Assembly (NCBI GenBank): GCA_947169115.1
Contig: CAMVOK010000009.1
Location: 1-64,000, forward strand
Length of the DNA: 64,000 nt
Direction: 5' to 3'
Source of the DNA: an uncultured Prevotellaceae bacterium
GTDB taxonomy: Bacteria > Bacteroidota > Bacteroidia > Bacteroidales > Bacteroidaceae
A program made the translations under genes and the position numbers. Shown here one piece after another: positions 27,119-33,771 of the stretch; the first letter of the stretch is position 1; each line of letters begins with the position of its first letter. Below the pieces are notes generated by a model. It made no database searches and was not told where the DNA came from. It saw only the letters and a program-made list of their open reading frames with translations.

Positions 27119-27238
27119 GTTCTAGAAATTCGGCAAAAATTTAAGAACAGTCAAGAGTAAAAGGCTCGGATGCTCACGCTGATAGCGTGGGCTTTTACTC
27201 GTTAATGACTGTTAGGTGTTTGCCGATACCTCTAGAAC
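27119..27238. repeat. 120-bp imperfect palindrome
   Basis: Four nested arm pairs are in register: GTTCTAGA 27119-27126 with TCTAGAAC 27231-27238; TCGGCAAA 27130-27137 with TTTGCCGA 27219-27226; AACAGTCA 27146-27153 with TGACTGTT 27206-27213; GAGTAAAAG 27155-27163 with CTTTTACTC 27192-27200. A terminal hairpin GCTCACGCT/AGCGTGGGC is closed by GAT at 27181-27183. No open reading frame spans it. It could be a structured RNA gene, a MITE-like element or a cruciform site. Confidence 0.85.
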
Positions 27239-27326
27239 GTAGACGATAGTAATTGTCCACGTTTCCTTTTTTGTGTCTGTATGAGAAGGGCTTTATAAAC
27301 ATTATTCACTCAAAACTTATACAATT

Positions 27327-27605
27327 ATGGAAGTAAATGAATTTAAATCAATTGTAAAAACTCTACCGAAGGAGTTTACATCGCACATGTTCATTAAAGC
27401 ATATATTCGGGAGAATGAAGCCGAATATATCAGTAAGTTGAAACCCAAGAAAGGAGGTTTCCGTGAGTTGAACAGTTATATTGGCCAGATACTAGAAAGA
27501 GAGCAAGGCTTCTTGGAAATCTGCAAAGAGAAGGAACCTGTAAAAGATGAAAATGTAAAAGGGTATATTAGTGATAATGCTCAATGGACTCGAACTGATA
27601 TATAG
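27327..27605 (+). CDS. Small hypothetical protein
   Basis: The 92-residue product is acidic/basic mixed, predicted largely helical, with no signal peptide or membrane segment (KTLPKEFTSHMFIKAYIRENEAEYISKLK). I do not recognise a family. It starts about 90 bases after the palindrome and ends ten bases before the LRR gene, so the two may be co-transcribed. Base composition is AT-rich like the rest of this patch. Confidence 0.55.
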   Translation: MEVNEFKSIVKTLPKEFTSHMFIKAYIRENEAEYISKLKPKKGGFRELNSYIGQILEREQGFLEICKEKEPVKDENVKGYISDNAQWTRTDI

Positions 27606-27615
27606 GAATACGATT

Positions 27616-29337
27616 ATGAAACTCTTATTTAAATCATTACTTGTCGCCGTGCTCAGCATGGCGGCAAGTAAGACTTTTGCCTATGATGCCTGTATCGATG
27701 GCATTTACTACAATCGCATATCGGCTACGGAACTTGAGGTTACGAGTGGAGATAATAAGTACACGGGCAGCATCGCCATACCCGAGAACGTAACCTATGC
27801 AGGAGAAACTTACAGCGTGACCAGTATCGGCCAGTGTGCGTTCTCTGGCTGTAGTGGCCTTACCTCTGTCATTATTCCTAAAAGCGTAAAGAACATATAT
27901 ACCGAAGCATTTAAAGATTGTACCAGTTTAACTGCAATTTCATTACCTCATGATGTCGAAATGTGGTATCGTGTTTTTGACGGATGCACAAACCTATTCC
28001 AAAAATCAGATAGTGCAATAGTATACGTGACTAGGACGGTCGTAGATACATTAAGGGCAGAGGGAATATTCAATACGGATATTAAACCAACGCTTTTAGC
28101 GGAATACGAGAAGGGGGTTGCCAAACAGCGAAGAATAAAAGAACTCCAAAGCATGGAGCAAAAAAAGGTAAAGACACCAGAGGACTTAGACCTGCTAAAC
28201 CAAGCATACATGAAATATTTGCTTAAGGACTATGATAGGATAGACAAAAACCATAAAATAGACTTCAGAATTGAAAAAATTCCGTTGTCGAAACAGTCTT
28301 TTTATGTTATAAAGATTTCAAGGAAAGATGAATATGGCTGGCCTGTTGTGGAAGCTAAGTCTAATGTAGCCGATAAGAATGTGGCAAAAGGCGTTCTAAG
28401 TTCCGAAGTTAGACAGTATTTAGCTTTCTACGATACATGGCTCACAGATAGTTTGAAGACCGAACACGATATTATAGACCGAGGTTGGACTGAATGGATT
28501 GATAATGAAAAACGTCCACTTAAGGAGATTACCATCCCCATTCGGAACTCTTTTTATCGGGGTTCATTTTGGTACTTTGAATATATTGGGATGAATGAGG
28601 AAATGCAGCAAAAGAAGGGCTGGAATTTCCTTTACACAGAAGATGGTAAATATCACCATGACTCATACCCTGTAAAGATAGGATATTATGTGTATGATTC
28701 GTATCCCAATTATAGGGTAATACGTAATGAAGACAAAATAAAAGGCGTTTATGATAGTCAAGGAAATCTTGTCTATATTCCCTTATTGAAGAGATATCAG
28801 TCTGATGAATTTATAAGTATTAAAAGATTGGTTTACCTTAGGGACTATTTGAAAAACAAGTATGAAATCCATTCTCAGCCAGAAGAAACTCAAGAATATA
28901 TAAAATACGAACTCAGTAAAGATTTTGAATCAGCAGATGATGGTAGCGATTTGTTTTCGTCAATGTTTGCAGCTGCATTGATAGGTGCAGCTGCGGATGA
29001 GTTGTTGTCTCCAGTTGATGCCCATAAGGTAAAAAATGAGGCAAAAGATTATGCAATAAAGAGTCTCCCTCATAAAACGAAACCTAGATGGAATAGAGCT
29101 GGAGACAACTATATAGAACAATTGGAAAAAGACCATGCAGATGAGTTTGGATATGTATATATGATAGAACGTCTTTCCAATGTAAGTTTCAGGGTAGTGT
29201 ATCTCAATAAACAGACATTGGAACCATCTTATTGCGCTGTAATAACCTATCGGACAGGGGAGGAACCTTATACAGCTAAATTCTCTACAAAGTTAGTTGA
29301 TATGCCAAGCGATATACCTCCCGTAATACATGAGTAA
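27616..29337 (+). CDS. Exported LRR_5 (BspA-type) protein with unknown C-terminal region
   Basis: The start at 27616 gives a clear signal peptide (residues 1-22, ending TFAYD); an earlier in-frame start is within the previous gene. Residues about 35-110 hold BspA/LRR_5 repeats (YSVTSIGQCAFSGCSGLTSVIIPKSVKNIYTEAFKDC). Only about three repeats are present, far fewer than in BspA adhesins. The remaining 450 residues are an unassigned region rich in Tyr and Lys. It includes a short hydrophobic stretch, LFSSMFAAALIGAAADELL, near residue 450. A strong terminator follows at 29355. The function is unknown; LRR_5 domains usually mediate adhesion or binding at the cell surface. Confidence 0.75.
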   Translation: MKLLFKSLLVAVLSMAASKTFAYDACIDGIYYNRISATELEVTSGDNKYTGSIAIPENVTYAGETYSVTSIGQCAFSGCSGLTSVIIPKSVKNIYTEAFKDCTSLTAISLPHDVEMWYRVFDGCTNLFQKSDSAIVYVTRTVVDTLRAEGIFNTDIKPTLLAEYEKGVAKQRRIKELQSMEQKKVKTPEDLDLLNQAYMKYLLKDYDRIDKNHKIDFRIEKIPLSKQSFYVIKISRKDEYGWPVVEAKSNVADKNVAKGVLSSEVRQYLAFYDTWLTDSLKTEHDIIDRGWTEWIDNEKRPLKEITIPIRNSFYRGSFWYFEYIGMNEEMQQKKGWNFLYTEDGKYHHDSYPVKIGYYVYDSYPNYRVIRNEDKIKGVYDSQGNLVYIPLLKRYQSDEFISIKRLVYLRDYLKNKYEIHSQPEETQEYIKYELSKDFESADDGSDLFSSMFAAALIGAAADELLSPVDAHKVKNEAKDYAIKSLPHKTKPRWNRAGDNYIEQLEKDHADEFGYVYMIERLSNVSFRVVYLNKQTLEPSYCAVITYRTGEEPYTAKFSTKLVDMPSDIPPVIHE

Positions 29338-29354
29338 TAGGTAAATTAATAGTT

Positions 29355-29396
29355 AGTCCCGAATGTCGTGCGATGACATTCGGGACTCGCTTTTGT
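29355..29396 (+). terminator. Rho-independent terminator after the LRR gene
   Basis: AGTCCCGAATGTC at 29355-29367 pairs perfectly with GACATTCGGGACT at 29375-29387 (13 bp), followed by CGCTTTTGT. Confidence 0.85.
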
Positions 29397-29504
29397 AACC
29401 CAATTAATATTCCATCCGTCGCATTATAAGCCCGTCATAAGTCTCACTATTCGCAGGAATGGGTCATATTGGAGAGACTGGTTGGGGCGTAGTACGTTAA
29501 ACCT

Positions 29505-29579
29505 CCGTCAATACCCTGACGGAATCCCCGTCAAGGTATTGATGGTAGTACCGTCAATATATTGACGGTTTCTTGACGG
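29505..29579. repeat. Three 18-bp CCGTCAA palindromes at exact 23-bp spacing
   Basis: Palindromes occupy 29505-29522, 29528-29545 and 29551-29568. The third, CCGTCAATATATTGACGG, is perfect and the first two have one or two mismatches. A half site TTGACGG follows at 29573-29579. The five-base spacers are unrelated. The array sits between converging genes, so it is not an obvious promoter operator. The rest of 29397-29714 shows nothing I recognise. Confidence 0.85.
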
Positions 29580-29714
29580 TAAATAGATATTGTTTGGTCC
29601 TCGCAATGTACGTGTTTTCCCACAATCTGTAGGGAATAAGATATGGAGTAGGCTGATGGAGGCTATTCGCTTCGCAATAATAGTATGGTAATGTCACCAA
29701 GAGTGACGAATGAA

Positions 29715-29990
29715 TCACTTATTTGTAATCTTGAAATAGGTGAGTAGTGATTTATACTGGTCTTGAGCCGAGAGGCAAGTATCCATTAAGTAGCCATTTG
29801 TGTGTCCCCATTCACGCAGACCACGATAGTAGAACATTTTGAGTTCGTCGGTAATAATGAAAGGAACGATGCTGTTGGCTAGACATTCCTTAAACATAAG
29901 CAGACGGCCCACACGGCCGTTGCCGTCTTGAAAGGGATGAATCCGTTCGAAGCGAACATGAAAATCGAGGATGTTTTCTTCTATCGGCAA
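29715..29990 (-). pseudogene. Truncated Fic-domain protein (C-terminal part)
   Basis: The 91 residues contain the Fic active-site motif HPFQDGNGRVGR, and the sequence after it continues as in chromosomal Fic/DOC proteins (LLMFKECLANSIVPFIITDELKMFYYRGLREW). Full Fic proteins have 200-400 residues with several helices before this motif. Here only about 17 residues precede it, then unrelated sequence up to cbiD. It is probably a gene remnant left by a deletion. AMP-transferase activity from this piece alone is unlikely. Confidence 0.8.
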
Positions 29991-30059
29991 GTTTATGCGT
30001 CAAAATCTACTGCAAAAGTACTTATTTTTGCCGACATCGGCAAGAAATGGGACGTTTAA

Positions 30060-32021
30060 TCATTCGTTCCTTAGTAAAAGGATTGTAAGTTCTCCATTGG
30101 GAAGTAGGGGCGCACAATGTTCGTAACAATGGCGAACGACAACTTGGGAGAAGCGGTCGGCCTCGTCGGGTGAGAGGAGGTCCCAGAGTTCTCGGGCAAC
30201 AGTTATGTTTAGAGGTGAGAGATCACAATTGGCCTCGCGTAGGAGTTGGGCAATGAATTCCTTGTCCATGACGACACGGCGACTGTGGGTGTCGAGATGA
30301 CCTTGGGCAAGCTTTACGGCCTTGCCTATCATGATGCCGAGGGTGACGTGGGAAAAGCCTAACTCGTCGGCCATTTTCAACGTTTCGCCGATGTAGTTGC
30401 CATATTCCACGAAGGCTTGTTGAGGTAGGTCTGGGTATAGGGCACGTAGTTGTTGCTCACTCTTCATTCCGCTACCGATAACCACACGGCATTTACCATT
30501 AGACCATTTACCATTTAGCCATTTACCATTAGACCATTTCTTGCTCCGCGATGCTACGCAAGCGTCTCCTAACGTCGCCGAGCGACCATTTGACGTTTGA
30601 CATTTTACATCCTGAAAGGCTGCCTTTGCTACCTCCATGCATTTGCGGATGCTTTGGATGAAGGCTTCCTCGCTGTAGGGCATGATGATACCTGATACTC
30701 CGATAATAGAGATGCCGCCCTCTATACCCAGACGTGGGTTGAAGGTACGACGGGCGATTTCCGCTCCGTTGGGAACGGAGAGTATAATTTTGAATTTTGA
30801 ATTTTGAATTTTGAATTGTTCTAGGTTTTTTCTTATCATTTCGCGCGGCACGCGGTTGATAGCTGGTTCGCCTGGAGGGAAGTCGAAACCAGGGAGCGTG
30901 AAGCGACCAATGCCCTCACCGCCCTCAATTTCTAACCACTCCCCGCCCTCTGGGAGGGGTTGGGGGTAGGCTTCTGCCCTAACCTCTATTCCGTCTGTAA
31001 CATCGGGGTCGTCACCAGCCTCTTTGATGCAGTAGGCATAACCCTCGCCATAGCCGACGGGCACATGGATGGTCTCACCGTTAGGCAGGAGAACAGGAAC
31101 TTCTTTTGGAAGTGAAGAGTTAAGAGTGAAGAGTGAAGAATTAACTGCCGCCCCCGTGTGCTGTAAATGTTGAAGTGTTGCGGCTATCGCGGCTGCCGTG
31201 GCACAGGTGCCTGTGGTCAGTCCGCTATGTAGTGAATAAAACTCAGGTAGCAGATGTTCCACCATGCGACGCAATCCGTAGGGACCATTGACCTCTACCA
31301 CCCCGTCCTTCGGACACCCCTCCTTCCAGAAGGATGGGAATGATGGGTGCTTGATGGCAATGATGCGCATACCTTTGGCTCGGGCAGCCTTTACTTTCTC
31401 GATGAAACCGCCAGAAATACCACTTTCTTTTAATAAAAGGTGAGAGGTGAGAGGTGAGAGGTGAGAGGATTCTTTTTCATCATAGAAGCAGAGTTGTTCA
31501 TCGGTTGCTCCCTGCTGATGTGCCAGTTCAATACTACTCTTGCGGTTCAGTATGCGGTAATATATTTTGATACCCTTCTGCTCTAAAGGCTTTAGTTTGG
31601 CAATGCTTTGTACGCCCGTGGTGGCAAGGAGGGTGAGACCTACCCCCATCACCTCCCCAAGGGAAGGGAGAAGATGGCATAGGTCACTATAGTCGTCAAT
31701 CCAGATGATGTCGGGATCGCGTGGTGGATAGATGCGTTCGAAGCGAATGACTGGCAGATTAAGTTGCTGGCTGACATCGGCAATGGTTTGGTGAAGTACC
31801 TGAGCAAAGGGGTGGGCAGCATCGATGATGAGGCGTATGGCGTGCTCCTGACAAAAGTCTATCATGGCCTTCTTATCCATTGCCCCGTCGGTGCGCCGAC
31901 CGTGGTGGAGTGTAACGTCCTGCTCGCCCGTCTTGGTGGAATACCAATACGTGGTGCCTGCCTCCTCCAGTGCTGTTATGGTCTTGCGGCCCTCTGTCGT
32001 TCCTCCGAATACAAGTATCAT
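30060..32021 (-). CDS. cbiJ-cbiD: Precorrin-6A reductase (CbiJ) fused to CbiD methyltransferase
   Basis: Residues 1 to about 245 are CbiJ/CobK: VFGGTTEGRKTI at the start, then IDAAHPFAQ and TTGVQSI. From about 262 the protein is CbiD, with SGLTTGTCATAAA, LPNGETIHVPV, SGIIMPYSEEAF and the C-terminal GKAVKLAQGHLDTHSR block. The fusion provides ring-contraction-stage C1 methylation and precorrin-6 reduction in B12 synthesis. Several low-complexity peptides are inserted in frame: SHLSPLTSHLL, VNSSLFTLNSSLP, PQPLPEGGEW, FKIQNSKFKI and SNGKWLNGKWSNGK. Each is translated from a dispersed repeat. They appear to lie between conserved blocks, so the protein may still work. It lies 11 bases after cbiA. 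Confidence 0.9.
   Translation of the reverse strand: MILVFGGTTEGRKTITALEEAGTTYWYSTKTGEQDVTLHHGRRTDGAMDKKAMIDFCQEHAIRLIIDAAHPFAQVLHQTIADVSQQLNLPVIRFERIYPPRDPDIIWIDDYSDLCHLLPSLGEVMGVGLTLLATTGVQSIAKLKPLEQKGIKIYYRILNRKSSIELAHQQGATDEQLCFYDEKESSHLSPLTSHLLLKESGISGGFIEKVKAARAKGMRIIAIKHPSFPSFWKEGCPKDGVVEVNGPYGLRRMVEHLLPEFYSLHSGLTTGTCATAAAIAATLQHLQHTGAAVNSSLFTLNSSLPKEVPVLLPNGETIHVPVGYGEGYAYCIKEAGDDPDVTDGIEVRAEAYPQPLPEGGEWLEIEGGEGIGRFTLPGFDFPPGEPAINRVPREMIRKNLEQFKIQNSKFKIILSVPNGAEIARRTFNPRLGIEGGISIIGVSGIIMPYSEEAFIQSIRKCMEVAKAAFQDVKCQTSNGRSATLGDACVASRSKKWSNGKWLNGKWSNGKCRVVIGSGMKSEQQLRALYPDLPQQAFVEYGNYIGETLKMADELGFSHVTLGIMIGKAVKLAQGHLDTHSRRVVMDKEFIAQLLREANCDLSPLNITVARELWDLLSPDEADRFSQVVVRHCYEHCAPLLPNGELTILLLRNE
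30485..30540. repeat. In-frame tandem repeat in cbiD (TTTACCATTAGACCA)
   Basis: Alternating seven- and eight-base units of CATTTAC/CATTAGA give a 15-bp super-period. It is read in frame as repeated NGKW peptides inside CbiD. The same words occur intergenically at 4018-4085 and 16996-17040. Confidence 0.85.
30558..30584. repeat. Dispersed GCAAGCGTCT...CGTCGCCGAGCG word in cbiD
   Basis: This 27-base segment inside cbiD matches 39305-39331 at all but two positions. It lies next to the NGKW repeat, so two repeat families are stacked in one insertion. Confidence 0.75.
30786..30822. repeat. In-frame period-7 repeat (TGAATTT) in cbiD
   Basis: Four and a half seven-base units; encodes QFKIQNSKFKI on the coding strand. 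Confidence 0.85.
30936..30972. repeat. CCCTC/GGGAGGGG element in cbiD
   Basis: CCCCGCCCTCTGGGAGGGG followed by TTGGGGGTAGG is one copy of the G/C palindromic element found in at least ten other coding positions. It encodes PQPLPEGGEW. Confidence 0.75.
31107..31143. repeat. In-frame period-7 repeat (AGAGTGA) in cbiD
   Basis: Units AGAGTTA, AGAGTGA, AGAGTGA; encodes VNSSLFTLNSSLP near the start of the CbiD domain. Confidence 0.8.
31434..31470. repeat. In-frame period-7 repeat (AGGTGAG) in cbiJ
   Basis: Four units of GAGAGGT; encodes SSHLSPLTSHLLL within the CbiJ domain. Confidence 0.85.
31644..31680. repeat. CCTCCC/GGGAGG element in cbiJ
   Basis: TACCCCCATCACCTCCCC then AAGGGAAGGGAG, a further copy of the G/C palindromic element, encoding LLPSLGEVMGVG. 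Confidence 0.7.
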
Positions 32022-32032
32022 GTTCCTATTTA

Positions 32033-33358
32033 TTAAAGGTGAAGGGGGAAGACTGACGATCCACTGAGATGGGTGTAGCTGGCCAAGACATTTTTGTAGC
32101 GTAGGATAGGGGTGGAGACAGGGTGCCCTTTGGCATCATAGACCTGAACGATGGAGGGCGGTGTGTCACCTACAAATTGGGTATAGTGGAACTCGTGGCC
32201 ACGATACTCCTTGCCGTTGAGCGTGAACTGGCGATAACCGAGGGATAGACGGCGGTCGGCCTTACGTGCCGATATCTTATAAGGCAATACGCCGCACATG
32301 GGGAACTCACCCTCGTCTGTGATGATGCTTTGGCAGAGGTACATCATGCCGCCGCACTCTGCCACGATGTGACCACCCTGTTCTGCAAATTCCTTGATGG
32401 CTCGGCGTGTAGCCTCGGCCTTGACCAAGGTTTCGAGATGCTTCTCTGGATAGCCGCCGGGAAGATATAGAAATTTACCATTTAACCATTTACCATTTAC
32501 AATTTCGTCCTCGGGGTCGAAGAACTCAATGGGGCCGAGAGTGGAGAGACGGTCGAGGGTTTCCTGATAGAGAAAGGAGAACGACTCGGCGTTGCGGGCA
32601 ACGAGGATTCCTCCAGTAGGGACGCGACGTGTCGCGTCCGTAATTGTCTCTGCCACATCGGACGCGACACGTCGCGTCCCTACATTCGTTGCACATGCTG
32701 TCAACCGTTCCCAATCCACATGTCGCTCAATAATGTCCTCCAACGGCATCACCCCCTCCTTGGGAGGGGGAAGGGGGAGGTTAAAGTCCAGCCCCAGGTA
32801 GCGGCTGGCGGTTTCCAGTTCGGTGGACTTGGGCAAACAGCCCAGGCAGGGTATGCCCACCTCGTCGGCGACTTCGCGCAGCATCTGGGCGTGGCGTTCG
32901 GAGGATACCTTGTTAAATATTACGCCCGCGTAGGTAAGGTCAGGGCGGAATTGGATGAAACCTTGCAACAAGGCGGCCATGCTATAGGCCGCAGAACGGG
33001 CATCGACAACAAGCACAATAGGCAAGCCCAGAATCCTTGCAATCTCAGCCGAAGAACCACGGTCGCGATTGTATCCATCGAACAATCCCATCATGCCCTC
33101 CACGATGGCAATGTCTGCGTCCTTAGAGTAATGGTCAAAAAGTTCCCGTAGGTGCTCTTCTGAGGCAAAAAAAGAATCAAGGTTCACGCTTGGCCGTCCG
33201 CATACTCGTTCGTGGAACTTCGTATCGATATAATCCGGACCACATTTGAAAGGTTGCACATGATAACCTTTCTGTCTTAATAGGGCCATTAGCCCCCGTG
33301 CCACGGTGGTCTTTCCCGAGCCGCTGTGTGGTGCTGCTATGAGAAACGAAGGAATCAT
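32033..33358 (-). CDS. cbiA: Cobyrinate a,c-diamide synthase
   Basis: The start at 33358 is chosen because a -7 element lies five to six bases upstream; the longer frame to 33406 would include it. The N-terminal ATP-binding domain has APHSGSGKTTVARG (Walker A-like), FKCGPDYID, VEGMMGLFDG and ARSAAYSMAA. The C-terminal class I glutaminase-like domain has YLPGGYPEKH and GGHIVAECGGMMYL with the nucleophilic Cys. It amidates cobyrinate at side chains a and c using glutamine. The middle (about residues 200-280) carries three in-frame repeat insertions: LPLPPPKEG, VGTRRVAS...DATRRVPT and NGKWLNGK. It is the first gene of the cbiA-cbiJ-cbiD unit. Confidence 0.93.
   Translation of the reverse strand: MIPSFLIAAPHSGSGKTTVARGLMALLRQKGYHVQPFKCGPDYIDTKFHERVCGRPSVNLDSFFASEEHLRELFDHYSKDADIAIVEGMMGLFDGYNRDRGSSAEIARILGLPIVLVVDARSAAYSMAALLQGFIQFRPDLTYAGVIFNKVSSERHAQMLREVADEVGIPCLGCLPKSTELETASRYLGLDFNLPLPPPKEGVMPLEDIIERHVDWERLTACATNVGTRRVASDVAETITDATRRVPTGGILVARNAESFSFLYQETLDRLSTLGPIEFFDPEDEIVNGKWLNGKFLYLPGGYPEKHLETLVKAEATRRAIKEFAEQGGHIVAECGGMMYLCQSIITDEGEFPMCGVLPYKISARKADRRLSLGYRQFTLNGKEYRGHEFHYTQFVGDTPPSIVQVYDAKGHPVSTPILRYKNVLASYTHLSGSSVFPLHL
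32468..32503. repeat. In-frame TTTACCA repeat in cbiA
   Basis: ATTTACCATTTAACCATTTACC-type units encode NGKWLNGK just before the YLPGGYP block. Same word as in cbiD and in several intergenic gaps. Confidence 0.8.
32616..32683. repeat. 68-bp TAGGGACGCGACG palindrome inserted in cbiA
   Basis: GTAGGGACGCGACGTGTCGC begins at 32616 and its inverted copy ends GCGTCCCTAC at 32683. The whole is a near-perfect inverted repeat with a short unrelated centre. The reading frame is kept open through it (VGTRRVAS ... DATRRVPT). Related copies are at 3346-3464 and 1963-1988. Confidence 0.85.
32744..32785. repeat. CCCTCC/GGGAGGGGG element in cbiA
   Basis: CACCCCCTCCTTGGGAGGGG followed by GAAGGGGGAGG; encodes LPLPPPKEGV. 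Confidence 0.75.
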
Positions 33359-33363
33359 GGGGG

Positions 33364-33371
33364 CAAAGATA
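33364..33371 (-). promoter_or_regulatory. Promoter -7 element for cbiA, near-leaderless
   Basis: Minus strand reads TATCTTTG five bases before the ATG at 33358. No cobalamin riboswitch is visible upstream, unlike the two uptake operons. Confidence 0.65.
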
Positions 33372-33557
33372 CGATTTAGCGAGCGAAAATGCAAACAAGT
33401 TTGCAATTTTCCGAGCGTGAGTATCTAAGACCGTAGGTCAGAGATAGTGAAACAAATGCAAATGTAATTTGATAAATGTAGTTATAAAAGTTGTCTCATG
33501 TTGTTTCAGTTGTTCTTTATGGTATCGATTTGCCGGATTGATAGCATTGATTCCCGA

Positions 33558-33618
33558 AATTGCAGTGTGCAATTCGGCGATTTGCAGTGTGCAATTTCAC
33601 AAATTGCAGTAAGCAATT
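33558..33618. repeat. Three AATTGCA-gtg-TGCAATT palindromes at exact 22-bp spacing
   Basis: Hyphenated palindromes start at 33558, 33580 and 33602, each two 7-base arms around a 3-base centre (third copy slightly diverged). They lie about 190 bases upstream of the cbiA promoter and downstream of the OMP gene. The rest of 33372-33771 shows no gene I can support. Confidence 0.85.
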
Positions 33619-33771
33619 TTTCGATGATTGCTTTTCCGTGATTCGACGCTTGGACATTAATGGAGCCAAACATAATAATTTCATTTTTTCCGACTGGGCG
33701 ACGATGTAGTGGGGGACTATCGATTGAACTTCGTTCTTCTTCCCTCCCGATTCGGCAAAGCTCAGTCAAGA

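Noticed and set aside
27119..27238. Retron, attC or group II intron
   Set aside because: There is no reverse transcriptase or integron integrase nearby, and the fold lacks the diagnostic motifs of those elements.
29505..29579. Possible CRISPR array
   Set aside because: The repeat unit is an 18-bp palindrome with 5-bp spacers and only three copies; there are no cas genes in the window.
29715..29990. Functional Fic toxin or AMP-transferase
   Set aside because: Only the part from just before the active-site motif remains; the upstream helices are missing and no antitoxin is adjacent.
33506..33769. Open frame of 87 codons on the minus strand
   Set aside because: It is built over the phased TGCAATT array, has no family likeness and no promoter.
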